From NCBI GenBank assembly GCA_032158295.1, contig CM063251.1, positions 9,153,016 to 9,217,015 on the forward strand: a stretch of 64,000 bases of DNA, written 5' to 3'. This DNA is from Pycnopodia helianthoides. Taxonomy: Eukaryota; Echinodermata; Asteroidea; Forcipulatida; Asteriidae. A program made the position numbers and the translations under genes. Below the pieces are notes generated by a model, which made no database searches, was not told the origin of the DNA, and was given only the letters and a program-made list of their open reading frames with translations. This document shows positions 47,446 to 59,725 of this stretch, in pieces (position 1 is the stretch's first letter; every line of letters begins with the position of its first letter).

Positions 47446-48290
47446 ACGCTGAATTTTCTTTATGTAAAAATAATTCTTATGAAACAAATGGTAATTTTTT
47501 AAATGAAACCTCAAGTCTTTCCAATACACAGTTTGGGGCAAGCTTTTGCGTAGAGACAGCAAACACCCATACACAATTTTGGATGAATGTGTAATTTGCA
47601 CAACATGGTACATGAACCAGGGTTTGCTCAACTGGAGGTTGCTATGTACGATAAGTTTGCTCTGAACCATTTGACATAGCAACTGTCTCATTAGTCTGAG
47701 GAATTCAAGTTTAAGCGATAACTTGAGACTAAGCAGTGATCAGACATTATTCAAACCCATCATTCAAATGGCTTGTAATGATATAAAAAAAGGTTCAGGT
47801 TTAAAATGGCAAACTTTTCTAAGTTTAAGTGGTCTATAGGCATTGTTCTCCTAACTATGAACTACGTGTACATGTAAATGGAGAAAATTTCAGTACTTTT
47901 TATGGGTGTTTTATACATGTGGTAAAAATCAGGCAGATATGGACACTAGGCTGATAAGAATGGCTAAAAATGCAACACAATGATGGACAGAGGGTTGGTG
48001 GGTTTTAGGTCTATATGTATCTAGTACCACATCACCCTTACATGAAACAGGATCAGAAATCAGCCTGCCAAAGACTAAGCTTGTGCTACGTTTAAATCCC
48101 CTGTGATGTACTCACACTATACTTCCATTTGGGGATATTTAAATTAAACTTCTGTTGCAAATTAACTGTGAAAAACCACTTGCGTGATGATGACAGTTAC
48201 CCTAGTTGGTACCCTTTAAAATGTTGAAAAAAAAGTTGTATGCAAAATTTGTACCCATGGTTTGTTGTAACCCTTCAGTCTATTTATTAG
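47446..48290. other. Non-coding stretch
   Basis: No supported feature. Confidence 0.5.
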
Positions 48291-48292
48291 TA

Positions 48293-49504
48293 CAGTAATT
48301 TCCTGCGGATAAGATGCGTCTTATCTGACTTTCGACAGCACAAAAACATCCCTGCGCCTTATCTACCGATGCGCCTTATCTGGTAACGCTGGATTTCATT
48401 GTGACGATCAGTGTGTGAAATCTTACATTTTTTATACTGTAAAATAATCCTTTCTTTCATCCAGTGTAATCCTATGTTTTATAATTTTATTAAAATCAAA
48501 ACTTCACCGTACGCCCGTTGAGTAACTTTAAAAAGCTTTGACGAAACTTACCGAAGAATGAAGTCACTGGCCATGCTGCTGCCCACAATAACACACAATG
48601 ATACCGGCGCGAACCAGCAACGACCAGCTTGTACACACTAGTCTTTATTGTATGTTATCGTGTAATGCACTGTTAGATTTTGCCAACAGAGGGCGTACGT
48701 TCTTATTGTAAATAAAATAAATAAATTGTGGTGCTTATATAACGCTTTCCATTGTATCAACAATCTCAAAGCGCTTTACAATATTATTCCCCCGTTCATC
48801 AGGCCATGGGACCACGCGGCAGCCGATTATCAGCGCTCATCGATCCTCGACCCTCACAGGTACCCATTTATACCCCTGGGTGAAGAGAAGCAATTATAGC
48901 AAAGTGTCTTGCTCAAGGACACAAGCATCATGACTGGGACTCGAACCCGAACCCCGATGACTAAACCACCAGAACTTGAATCCGATGCTCTCAACCACTC
49001 GGCCATGACACCGTGAAAGCATTGTTATGAGAGCACCCTCTTGCGTTTGGTAGTTCTTTTTTATGTAGTGTAGCACGCAAAGATGCCTGATAACAAAGAC
49101 TAGCAGCCCATTCATTGGGAAACGTTAGCACAACATTTTTGTGTGTGCGCTCGTTGCGTGAAAAGAAAAGCCAAAAAGCTGTTTTTAGAAAAAAAATCTT
49201 AAAACGAAAATGAACACACACAAAAAAAAAAATAGAAGCGGTGTTTTACTTACAATTGTGAATTACAACAAATAAAATCCCTTTATGTTATGGTAAGTAA
49301 TATACCAACAAAATGGCCCCCATAAGTGATGATGTACCAACCATGAATGGGTTTGCAAGCCTCTTCATAATGTAAATATCCTTGCGCCTTATCTACCAAT
49401 GCGCCTTATCTACCAATACGCTTATCTGTTGACGTTTGAATTTTTTTGTAATTTGAGGGTACTGCGCTTTGTGCGCCGCGCATCTTATCCGCAGGAAATT
49501 ACGG
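48293..49504 (-). mobile_element. Pogo/mariner-like element, copy in inverse orientation, with a nested SINE
   Basis: The ends cagtaatttcctgcggataa and (inverted) ccgtaatttcctgcggataa are flanked by TA (48291-48292 and 49505-49506). The interior aligns with the reverse complement of 8439-9286 apart from a 305-bp insertion at about 48711-49015. No transposase is present. Confidence 0.8.
48711..49015 (-). mobile_element. Complete tRNA-derived SINE with CR1/L2-type tail
   Basis: On the minus strand, the head (about 49015-48925) resembles a class II (Leu/Ser) tRNA, with atggccgagtggttgagag and ggttcgagtcc boxes. A middle domain follows (tgtccttgagcaagacactt, then cacccaggggtataaatggg), and then a tail (aaagcgctttgagatt...aaagcgttatataagc) like the 3' ends of CR1/L2 LINEs, ending in an AT-rich run. 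The head-core-tail order is that of deuterostome tRNA SINEs with a conserved centre. The insertion point is clear from the uninterrupted copy at 8439-9286. Confidence 0.75.
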
Positions 49505-49843
49505 TATTACCATCAGGAGGATTTATGGTTACGATTATTGCAACACCTCTTCAACGGCAATTTCTTCGACATATATTCCAGGTTTGTTTCAAGTTTATGC
49601 CAGGGGCTATTTCATGGATTTGTAGCAAATTTGGGGGCATACACACATTAAATTGGCACCTGACATACACGGGTGGGTTACGTTCCCAGTCTCACACCTG
49701 AGTATGAGATGGCATATTTTTGATGACACATAAAAAAGAAACAAACATTTGCAAACAGTCGTACAAAATTTTGAGCTCTTACATGTACATAGGTTTGACA
49801 CAAACATGGATGCCCCACACAGTTCAAAACACAGGGCATGTTA

Positions 49844-50020
49844 TAGACCCAGTAACTTGGGCTGGGCACTGTACTCCTCTTTTTAAAAATTAGACTTCGA
49901 AGGTCGTACTAACCAGTACAACCGGTGAAGTAAAAACATTTTAAAGGAGGAGTACAAGCTGATAAGACTTTTGAAGTCAAAACTGAAAAAAAGGAGTACA
50001 GCGCCCCAGTTACTAGGTCT
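49844..50020. mobile_element. Small inverted-repeat element, about 177 bp
   Basis: The left end tagacccagtaacttggg continues with ctgtactcc. The inverted right end reads agacctagtaactggggcgctgtactcc, of which the first 20 bases align with the left end after small changes. It is non-coding; a target duplication is not clear. Confidence 0.5.
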
Positions 50021-50133
50021 CAGCACATTAGTGCTTTGCCTTTAATTTAGTCAATTGTAATCCTGTAAGCTAAGATATTCCAAACAATGGAGGTAATGGC
50101 TAAACTAAACATGGTCCATGTAGGCTAGGTCTA

Positions 50134-53119
50134 TAGTAGCCCCACTAGTGTGGCGAGGGATGAACATTTTAGATTCACTGGAGCAGCTTATATGTTCGGC
50201 AATCAGGGCGCATCCCGTACGGGAGGGTCGGCAGTTTAAACAAACTAAATGCGTCCGCTTACCACTTAGCTTTTCTACAGTGCTTTGGCTGTTGAAATTA
50301 CTAACCTTTTTAAAAGTCATGGCAAATAATCTTTTTCAATTTGCTTGGATTTACTTCCCTCTGGAATTACTTCCCAATGGATCACGGCCATTTTGGAGTG
50401 AACCCAAAATGCAATGCCATCTCAAAATTTGCCACAGAGGAGCCGTGCGTACACATTTAAATGACTGTTTCATGTGACAGCTGTCACTTTGGCAGACTCC
50501 AGTCTATGTACGTGTGGTACCCGCCTCCATAATGCAGCTCGCTTAGCTGTATGTAACTACTGTGACATGAAACAGCTGTTGAATTGTGTTTGCCCCACCC
50601 CCTTGATTACTCCTAGAGCTATGATTCGTTCCTCTATCGTCTCCATATACAAAATCCCACTTTTTGAAGCTGGATCTCGCCAAAATTAGGCTCTATCTTT
50701 GTACTCACAGTGAGCTAGGGCTGGGTCAAGAAAAATTCACTCTGCACAAAGAAACTTATAAATTCTCACAGCCATTCAGAATCCTTAATTGGCACCGCCT
50801 TACGAAAACAAATATGGCTGCTTCCATAGAAAAACATGAACTGTTGGTTATTGTGGACCAGTGTTGCGCATAGCACCAGTCTTCTGGTCTCTCCAACAAC
50901 TACATGCAAGCCTGTATGCTGGTAATAGATGGTATGCTGCGTGTACGCTGATTCACAATAACCAATGGTTCATGTCTATAATGGAAGCAGCCACTTCAAT
51001 GCATAAAACATAAACAATGCGCCGTATTTTTTACCGCGCGAGGGCGCTCTCAAAAATAGTTGTATCACTTCCGGGGGTATAACTTAAGCGATTATCGTCT
51101 GCTCAGGTAGCTGTGTACAGTTTTAACATCGGTGTTCTGTCACTTTTGTGCGCGAGAGAGTTTAGTCAGTGCTTCTAGAATCTAAGGTGGATTGATAACG
51201 GCTTCTTTAAAGAAATAAATAGCCCTGCATCTAATCTTTAAAAATATCAGAACTGGCAGTTAAGCGTGGCTCATCCTTTCCTCTTTATACTTATAATAGA
51301 AACAACTGTTCTCCGCAAACAAAAACTGCTTCAAATACTTCCGCCAGACAGTTAAAGACTGAAACACATTACTACCAGACGTCGGACAATAAGACCTTTA
51401 AAGGAGCCGTTTTTACCTTAGATTCTAGAAGCATTGACTAATGTCTCTTGCGCACAGAAGTGACGCCGATGCTAAACTGTACACAGGTAGCTGAGCAGAC
51501 GATAAGTTATACCCCCGGAAGTGATAAAAATGTTTTTTGAGAGCGCCCTCACGCAGTCAAAAATACGGCGCATTGGTTATCATGGACCAGCATTGCGCAT
51601 ACTACACGCAACGCTGGTCCATAATAACCATTGTTTGGTCTCTCCTTCATGCAAGCCAGTTTGCTGGTAATCAATGGTTATGCTACATGCAACACTGGTT
51701 CATGATAACCAATGGTTTCATGTTTTTATACCTATGGAAGCAGCCATATTTGTATTTGAAAGGTGATGCTGAATAAGGGTTCTGAATGACAGTGAGAATT
51801 TAAATCCCCCCAAGCTCACTGTGAGTACAAAGAACTCATAGAGCTAGCCCTGGTAGGCTTCAGTGTCCGCTGCAATGCACTGACGTCCTCAGTATTATGA
51901 AGCTTCTCTACAATGCAAACACAATTTTAACTAATGTTTTTTTCATATTTTAACCTGATTTAAGAAGCTGAAATTTCGTTTGAAGAATATATTCTTCATG
52001 TCCATAACTATACTTAGACAGGTCCACAAATAACAAATATATCTCAAGGTGACATTATTCCAGAAAATAAAAAGAAGATCCACGCTTCCGTTGTTAACAT
52101 CTTGTACCGATTGACGTGTGAGATTTTGAGCGCACGCACAAAATGCATAGCAACTCCAACCGACTTTCTCATCACTGAAGCAAAACAATCGATTAGTGTT
52201 AGTTTGGTGTCAATACTTTATTATTTTGTTATACAAAGTGAATGTGTCGATACCGAACTTGTTACTTGAAATATTGCAAAGAATCGATACCAATGCATAC
52301 TGAGCTTGAAGCACGAATGAACGTGACAAACTTGCTATGAATAGTGTGGGTGCAAGTTTTCACATAGGAGTCAGTACAGAAAGTTATAACTGAGACGTCA
52401 ATTTCAATTTTATTTTCAAAAATATTGTCACCCAAGGATAAAATTAACAATTCTGAACCCAGCAGGCATAGAATTCCTGACATAAGGATATGTGAACGAA
52501 GCTTCAGCTTCCTCCATCAGGTATAAATATGAAAATATTTTGTTATAAAATTGTTCGCAATAGAACAGGACCTTTATACCCTGGACTCTGTCGCGTTGTA
52601 TGCAACTGAGGAGTCCAACCTGGGCTAACATAGAGCCTAATTTTGGTGAGATTGAACATTACCTGTGAATAGGATGTTGTACACTACATGATGGTTCATG
52701 GAGGCGATAGAGGAACGAACCTCAGTCATAGTTCTAGGGAATACTCCTTTATGTTTTTTGAGATGGCATTGCATTGTGGGTCAATTCCAAAATGGCTGCG
52801 GTGCACGTTTTTTGAGATTGCATTGCATTGTGGGTCCATTCCAAAATGGCCCAGTCCATTCCAAAATGGCCCGGTCCATATTCTACAAAGACGTAAGTTA
52901 TTTTGGGCAAATTGAAAAAGATTTTAATTTTCTAAAAGGTTAGTTAATCAAAGAGGGAAGCTAAGAGTCGACTAACGCGGACACATTTAGTTGGTTTAAA
53001 CTGCCGACCTGCCGGTAAGGGAGCTTCATGAGTGAGTTGAACATGGATGTGTGGCTAAAACTAAAAGTAAAAGGTCCGTGAGACTTTGCCATACCACACT
53101 GTAGTGCAATGTAGTGGGG
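50134..53119. mobile_element. 3-kb foldback element with arms of about 1.1 kb
   Basis: The left arm (50134 to about 51235) and the right arm (about 51335-53119, less an insertion at 51845-52628) are diverged inverted repeats of each other. Shared inverted landmarks are tagccccacta at both outer ends, gtcggcagtttaaac, aatctttttcaatttgc, aaaattaggctctat, ttgtactcacagtgagct, aaatatggctgcttccata, gagggcgctctcaaaa, acttccgggggtataactta and gcttctagaatctaaggt. CTAGGTCTA flanks both sides (50125-50133 and 53120-53128) and may be a 9-bp target duplication; if the last CTA belongs to the element, it is 6 bp. There is no transposase frame. Open frames in the arms follow the repeat. Confidence 0.8.
51845..52628. 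mobile_element. 784-bp hAT-like insertion inside the foldback element
   Basis: The element begins tagccctggtaggcttcagt. Its right end, inverted, reads ttagcccaggttggactcct, so the two are imperfect terminal repeats. CATAGAGC flanks both sides (51837-51844 and 52629-52636), an 8-bp target duplication. The left arm of the host foldback runs through the matching position without interruption (near 50690), which shows this is a later insertion. No recognisable coding frame. Confidence 0.75.
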
Positions 53120-53128
53120 CTAGGTCTA

Positions 53129-56100
53129 CTCTATGGAGGTAGAAAATGGCTTAACCTAATCAATGTGTTGACTATTATTAACGTTAATGTTAGTCATTAC
53201 TCATAACTAATAATATGAATGACATTGTAAAAACTGAATTAAATGTAAACCAATTCAATGATTGAATATTGACAATTGTTTACCCATACGATCTGACAAT
53301 ATCGCGAACCTTCCGTGCGAAACTTGAACTATATTTTATGGTGACCATAGAGAGAGCAACCTTTTAAACTCAATCTTCTCTAATGTATATTAATCCCCCT
53401 TCGCCATGTAACCGTTTTGTTAATAAAAATGTGCTTAATTCCAACTAACGTTAACGTCAGCTACATTCATTAGGCTCCATCCATGCCATGCATGCATGTC
53501 GATCAATCATGCAGTCTGCCTACCTCACCTGCTTCCAAAATACTGAAATATCTGCAGTTCCAACAAGCCAAGAAGTCAACTTTCACAAAACATTGCTTTC
53601 AAAGAAGCTGAAGTTCTGGAGATATGGTCTGTCATCTACGGTAAACAAACACTTCACGTGAATTTCTGATGAAAGGTTCGTAAACTTTTACTGCATGAAC
53701 TTCACACTCATTCAATCATATTCATAGGTAGGCCTGTAACATCAACCACAACAAGCAGGCAGACATCTTTATTCTGTAAACACGGCTTTTGTTGGGATTT
53801 CTTGCATATCATATTCTTCCGCTGGAAGATGTTGACAGGTTTGTTACGTTTCTTCTTGTTTTTTTCTTTTATTTTTTAAAACGTATTTTTACTAATAAAA
53901 AAAATGGCATTTAGGTACTTTTTTATTTCATAATTTTGTTTTATAATGGTTTGATTAGATCGCTGTAAATGCGAACTACTTTTCCAACTTTTCACTGCTC
54001 GTCCCGTAGATAAATTTGTCCAGGGATGTACTCATACTCACCGTTAGAGGTCGCAATCTGGTGGTCTTCATCGGGAGAAGAGGTGGGAGGGGGTTGGACT
54101 AGCGCTTCGATTCACACCCCCAGGAAGGGGGAAGGAGGTGGCTGAGTATGTGGGGTGGGGTTATATCGTTATATTGGGTTGAAATTTAAGAAGGCGTGGC
54201 CAAAGAGGTGGGGTCCTGTGAAAAGTTAAGGGGGTGACATGAGATTTCTGATTGGTATTCCAAATAGGCCAAGCATTAGGCCTAATCCAGTCAATTTTAT
54301 TACGAAGTTTTCAAATCGTATATCTTATTGATAAGATGAAAAAAGAAATGCAAATTGTTCCAACTGTACAACAAACCAATTTAGACCTCATGCTATATGT
54401 AGGATTCCGTTGAATTTTGGAAAAAAAGGCAGCCATTTCGTTTTAATCACAACTTTGCTTTGTTTTGTTTTGTTTTGTTTTGCTTTTTATTGAGTTTTCT
54501 TTGCTCTCTCCTTCAATTAGAACCTTTATTTGTTCACCAACTTGGGTTTAGTTCTGTAATGTGTTATGATTGTTTTTGTCCCGGTTTCTTATCCATTTAA
54601 TATGTATTATATGAACTGTTTTAAGCCTTTAAAAAATATATAGGATACCAAAGTTAAACGAAGCGTCAATAAGTTGAGCAAATTGAATTTGAATGACCGA
54701 TAAGCAACTAAAGCTCCTGCGAATTTGAATGCTGTTCACTCAAGTTCCAATGATGATTGGTATAGCAGGGAGTTCGAGTTCACAGAAAACAGAATGGCGC
54801 AGTTGCGGCTTGTTTGTCGAAATTTACTGAGAAAATCTTATTTAAAAGTCCACAATTGTGTGGAAATAGTGGATAAATCCAAATGCATGCCAACAACGTG
54901 GTTTTTTGTTTTTTGTTTTTTTTCTTACATTTTATCTTAGTGTATGCCAAAACAATTCAAACTTGTTCAATTGAGGCCCTGCATTACTATATCATTATTA
55001 TATCAGTCTTAATACGTATCATGACAGCATTCATGTTCAAAACATAGGCCCCGGTCTGAAATACCATGATAGGCCTACGTCGCACAGCAACAGTGGCGTG
55101 TGATAGGCAAACCTTTTCAAGAGGCTGCTGCCTGGGTTGGAACACCCCTTAAACCATAGAGGCCTATGTTTGTCAATATTTGAGAGCAATTAAATAAATC
55201 GACTTTTATGTTAATCAATATTTCCCATGAAAAAAAACGTTGAACTGTTCGTTTTTAAGAACGTGGTTTAGCATAATAATCTTTCACTCGATGATTCTGA
55301 ATTTATAATAAGATACAGGTTTTCAAGCGGAAGAACGCTACCAATATTGGTCGGCGTTTACGAAAGCTGTATTCCACATTCCTTGATTTTTTTCAGTTTA
55401 AAACTGCTGGGGATGATTAGTCTGTATAACTGGCCCGTTAATAATATTATCCTGATATAATTTCGTCACAAAAACAATGCGGACCTGTGTTGTGAGTTTC
55501 TGATGCGCTTCGACCACGACCCTTCTGAAGGATCATTCCTGTTATTTTCTATACTAACCTTTATTGTGTAGGCTAGGCATATTAAAGAATTGTTTAGCCA
55601 AGGCCCTCAAGCGGGCCTAAACTCAACAGTGTAGTCTTCAGTAATGTCGGCCCTATTGCTTCTCTCTATTATGAAGCTCAAGATCATTGGCCAACCATCT
55701 CAGAAACGATTCTAGCATGATGGGATATAACTACTATCCCTCCCCGAGATGTAACCCAAAACCACTCCGAGCCTCACACCTTGACATAGATGTAAAAAAT
55801 AAAGACCCAAGATGTGATAAATACAATATATAAAAAATTTTTAAAAAAATACAAAGTTGCTGTGCCTTATAACATTCAATTTTATCCACTTCCGAAAAAG
55901 AAGTTGGTGCTTGGGGGGCGGGGATCGGAGTAGATCGCGAAGCCTTACGGCGTGGGGTGGTTTGGGGCCACTTATTTAGGGCCCAGGAAATTTGTTTGAT
56001 TCTAGATGCGCTAAAATTGCAAGTGAGGCGATTCCAGGGCACTTTCCCTTCACTTTTTTCCAGCAAAAGTTTTGGAGAGTGTACAGAGAATTTTTAAATT

Positions 56101-56930
56101 TTATTGCTCTTCTGAGTTTCGTATAAATGTAGGTCTACTCATTATGCAAAGGCTCCAGCAAATTCAGAGATGCAACTGCTATTGAAAATAAAAATGCATC
56201 TCCGGAACTTGGGAAAGGTGAGACCCGGGCCTCTTGGCGAGTGGGCCCGGGGTGAGTAAGGGGGGGGGGGATTTGCTCAATGAAATAGGCTCTGATACGT
56301 GAAATTATACCAACGCTATAATGTATCGTATCAAAATGATCTTACAATAGTTTAAATTTGACTTCCGAAATAGTAATCCATGTATCACACTGGTAATTTT
56401 CCCATGACACGTTTTAGTGTTAACTAACAGTGGCATGGAAACTCCAAGTCGTGCCCGTTGCCACCATTTTAATCAACGAATGCGCGGACTACCAAAGCAG
56501 ACGCACTTAATTGGAAAGTAAACTCGTAATTTATTCAACTATTATTTTCTACTTCATTGTGGCTGTTCTTTTTTTCCCCGTCGAATTATATTTCCCTTCT
56601 GACAGAACAATAAAACAGAAGAAAAAGGGGACACCCAAAAACAAACACACAGACAAACAAACAAACAAACAAACAAACAAACAAACAAACACCCCCAACA
56701 CCCCAACAAACACCCCAACAAACGAACCCAACAAATAAAAGAACCGCTTCCATCCGGCTAACTGTAATTGCTCCAGCTATATATGTTTCTGCACACTTTT
56801 TGTTGGTTGTTTTTTTGATGTTTTTGTTTGTGTTTTGGGGGGTGTTTGTTTGCTCGTTTTTTTTCTTCTTGGGAAACCTTCTGATTACGGAAAAATGTTT
56901 TCTTTGTCTTCTTTTTTTACAAGATAAATT
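53129..56930. other. Non-coding stretch upstream of the Rab gene
   Basis: It includes a (TTTTG)n run at about 54461-54482, purine-rich sequence at 54070-54240, a G tract at 56261-56270 and an (ACAA)n run at about 56652-56690. The minus-strand open frame at 55734-56066 has no recognised motif. Confidence 0.5.
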
Positions 56931-57045
56931 GAAATAGGGCCCAATTTTATGGCCCTGCGTTTCTGCTGCTTCTGCCCGGCACTGCACTCTGCATGACAAG
57001 TTCCTGTTGGATAATGCGAACTTTCTAGGGCGCCCTCACTTGGCT

Positions 57046-57065
57046 ATTGGGTAGGCTTTTATAAA
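57046..57065 (+). promoter_or_regulatory. Possible TATA-like element upstream of the Rab start
   Basis: TTTTATAAA at 57057-57065 lies about 115 bp before the Rab ATG, and an ATTGG (inverse CCAAT) stands just before it at 57046-57050. The spacing between these two boxes is shorter than usual. Such matches are common in AT-rich DNA. Confidence 0.2.
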
Positions 57066-57180
57066 CTATAAACAAAACAGCAGCTGGTGCTATAACATGT
57101 ACATGTAATCTAGCAAGTGTCCCTGTAATCAAACAAGAGAAAACAAATTGTGTGATAAAGTCATTGTTTGGAGAAGAAGC

Positions 57181-57343
57181 ATGGCAATTCATGCAGAGGC
57201 TGGCATTCAAAGGGATGATGTTCATGCTGATGTTACCTTCAAGATTCTTGTTCTTGGGGACAGCAATGTGGGGAAGACATGTTTGATTTGTAGATTTTGT
57301 GAAAATAATTTCATTGATATTGGCTCTCATGCATCCACAGTTG
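57181..57343 (+). CDS. Rab family small GTPase, exon 1
   Basis: The ATG at 57181 sits in a good context (agaagcatgg) and opens MAIHAEAGIQRDDVHADV, then a Rab G-domain: VTFKILVLGDSNVGKTCL with the P-loop GDSNVGKT (about residues 26-33), followed by ICRFCENNFID and the start of switch I, HASTV. The exon ends at gttg|gtaagt in phase 1. Joined to 63101-63161 it gives STVGLDFKQRVV, the Rab switch I pattern with the conserved Thr. Rab proteins cycle between GTP and GDP forms and direct vesicle traffic on cytosolic membrane faces. KTCLICRF and LDGKKIQLQIW resemble the Rab8/10/13/15 group most, but the subtype is not certain from 75 residues. The effector-side remainder and the C-terminal prenylation motif lie beyond the window. 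Confidence 0.9.
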
Positions 57344-57770
57344 GTAAGTACGACCATGGCCATGGGCGGCATTGCCCATTAAGTTTGAGATACCGGCGCG
57401 GAGTGCACCGTTTGTTTGGTTTGGGTGAATACCGACAAATTTACCCATACCTAGTGTCATATATGTGTCCACCATATTTTAAAATGGCTTATATGGAGGC
57501 ACATGTAGTGCGACGTGATAATTTGATTTTGTCACTGCATTTCTACCTCCATGTGGGTCATATAACCACCGACGACTGCTCAAGATAGCTCAAAATAACT
57601 CACTCTTTTTATGTGCTGGGAAACGTAACGTAGGGTACCTGTATTCTACTAGCTGCTAACTGCCCCATCAAAGCAGATATTATTTTCTGTCACTGCGCGG
57701 GATGTAAACAAACCCTTGACATGAGGCGAAGTAACATTTTCTACTGGCAAACATTGAGTCTCCTCACCGT

Positions 57771-58225
57771 TTGCCAAAACTTTGAGATAGGTAAGGTTCC
57801 ACCAGAAAGTTGTACGTTTACGTTTACGTTGGTTGACTCAGCAGGATCCATAAGTTTGGACGTAATGCTAAGAAGGGTGGTTGATTGGTGCTCAAGCAGT
57901 AGAAATACAAGTGCCTCCAGGCTTACAAAAAGGGCCTGAAGAAAAAAAAAGTGTTACGTGTAAATGAACAGTGGCAATACAACTATGCAGGACTTCAGAC
58001 AGTGGTGCAAGTACTTCCACTGCTCAAAGATTAGTAGCCTACCTTGTTGGGCTGTTATGGTTCCTTTGTCCAGATGTGATGATTTGAAAATGGAACAAAA
58101 AAACGTGTACAAAAATTACATTAAAGTTCGTCGTGACTCGGGGGCCGCCATCTTAAGTAGGACTCTCTGCCTGCTGATCGTGAGAAGTCAGGGCGCCGGC
58201 TGATCTGGCCGTGTGTGTACACAGT
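57771..58225 (+). repeat. CR1 3'-end-derived unit, copy 1 (with internal deletion)
   Basis: The unit runs from gccaaaactttgagataggt to ggccgtgtgtgtacacagtt. It is repeated at 58229-58895, where an extra piece of about 209 bp (58519-58727) is present, so this copy lacks it: ctgttatgg joins straight to ttcctttgtccag. The shared sequence includes the end of the CR1 reverse-transcriptase frame (LVAYLVGLLW type) and part of its 3' untranslated region. Confidence 0.75.
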
Positions 58226-58228
58226 TGT

Positions 58229-58895
58229 GTGCCAAAACTTTGAGATAGGTAAGGTTCCACCAGAAAGTTGTACGTTTACGTTTACGTTGGTTGACTCAGC
58301 AGGATCCATAAGTTTGGACGTAATGCTAAGAAGGGTGGTTGATTGGTGCTCAAGCAGTAGAAATACAAGTGCCTCCAGGCTTACAAAAAGGGCCTGAAGA
58401 AAAAAAAAGTGTTACGTGTAAATGAACAGTGGCAATACAACTATGCAGGACTTCAGACAGTGGTGCAAGTACTTCCACTGCTCAAAGATTAGTAGCCTAC
58501 CTTGTTGGGCTGTTATGGCTCTCTTTTAACATCGGTCATATAACACTCACCATTACAGCCCACCATCTGTGCGCAACTTAAAATAGAGAAAGTGTTTGAC
58601 CGACACCTTGGCAGATTTTGATTGCAAATTTCTCCCAATTCTAAACATCCCTTACTATTCAAACCTACTCATATTATTCCTTACATTTCAAGAATTACTA
58701 TGATACATGACGGGGCTTACCAAATGATTCCTTTGTCCAGATGTGATGATTTGAAAATGGAACAAAAAAACGTGTACAAAAATTACATTAAAGTTCGTCG
58801 TGACTCGGGGGCCGCCATCTTAAGTAGGATTCTCTGCCTGCTGATCGTGAGAAGTCAGGGCGCCCGGCTGATCTGGCCGTGTGTGTACACAGTTA
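58229..58895 (+). repeat. CR1 3'-end-derived unit, copy 2 (complete)
   Basis: It is the head-to-tail neighbour of 57771-58225. In one frame it ends with the CR1 C-terminus (LVAYLVGLLWLSFNIGHITL, then a stop near 58578), followed by a 3' untranslated region that ends in ggccgtgtgtgtac. From about 58519 on it is inverted relative to 59070-59458, forming a long hairpin with a spacer of about 165 bp. Confidence 0.75.
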
Positions 58896-59458
58896 GACAT
58901 GAATGTGCATGAGTGACATCACGCGGCGCTGTATCTCGATACACTGCTTTGCTCTCTGCATGGCAAGTCATGAATATGCATAAGACGTGACGCAGTATAA
59001 CAAATAGCCGGCTGCGGGCGTCGCAGGTACTGTATGACGTAATCATGCATATTCACTTGCCACTAACACACACACACACGGCCAGATCAGCTGGGCGCCC
59101 TGACTTCTCATGATCAGCAGGCAGAGAATCCTACTTAAGATGGCGGCCCTCGAGTCCAGCGAACTTTAATGTAATTTTTGTACACTTTTTTTGTTCCATT
59201 TTCAAATCATCACATCTGGACAAAGGAATCATTTGGTAAGCCGTATCATGTATCATAGTAATTCTGGAAATGTAAGGAATAATATGAGTAGGTTTCAATA
59301 GTAAGGGGTGTTTAGAAATGGAAGAAATTTGCAATCAAAATCTGCCAAGGTGTCGGTCAAACACTTTCTCTATTTTAAGGTGCGCACAGATGGTGGGCTG
59401 TAATGGTGAGTGTTATATGACCGATGTTAAAAGAGAGCCATAACAGCCCAACAAGGTG
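58519..59458. repeat. Long inverted repeat formed by two CR1 3' ends
   Basis: 58519-58905 (plus) and 59070-59458 (minus) are inverted copies of about 387 bp. Both include ctcttttaacatcggtcata, accttggcagattttgattg, atcacatctggacaaaggaa and ggccgtgtgtgt in mirror order. The spacer holds three short related phrases (gaatatgcat type). The two tails face each other. Confidence 0.75.
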
Positions 59459-59725
59459 GGCTAAAAGATTAGCAGCTACTCCTTCCGGGAAAGCCATCAC
59501 AGATGGAGCAGTGAGGACAATCCCAGGGAGGGTGTTCCACATTGAGACAGTCCGGGGGAAGAAGGAGGATCTGTAAAGCTGGGTGCGACTTGTAATGGGT
59601 TGGAACTTGTTTGGGTGGTATGATCTTGTGCTGCTGGGAGGCATTGGTGTGAGGTAAACTGCTGGATCGATGGCGACTATGTTATAGTGGATTTTGTAGA
59701 GTAAGGTTAGGCTTGCAGTTTGTCA

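Noticed and set aside
53600..53830. First exon or promoter of the E-protein gene
   Set aside because: No splice donor or conserved block could be identified; position alone is not enough.
55734..56066. 110-codon minus-strand frame
   Set aside because: There is no recognised family and the middle is low-complexity; it may be an old repeat.
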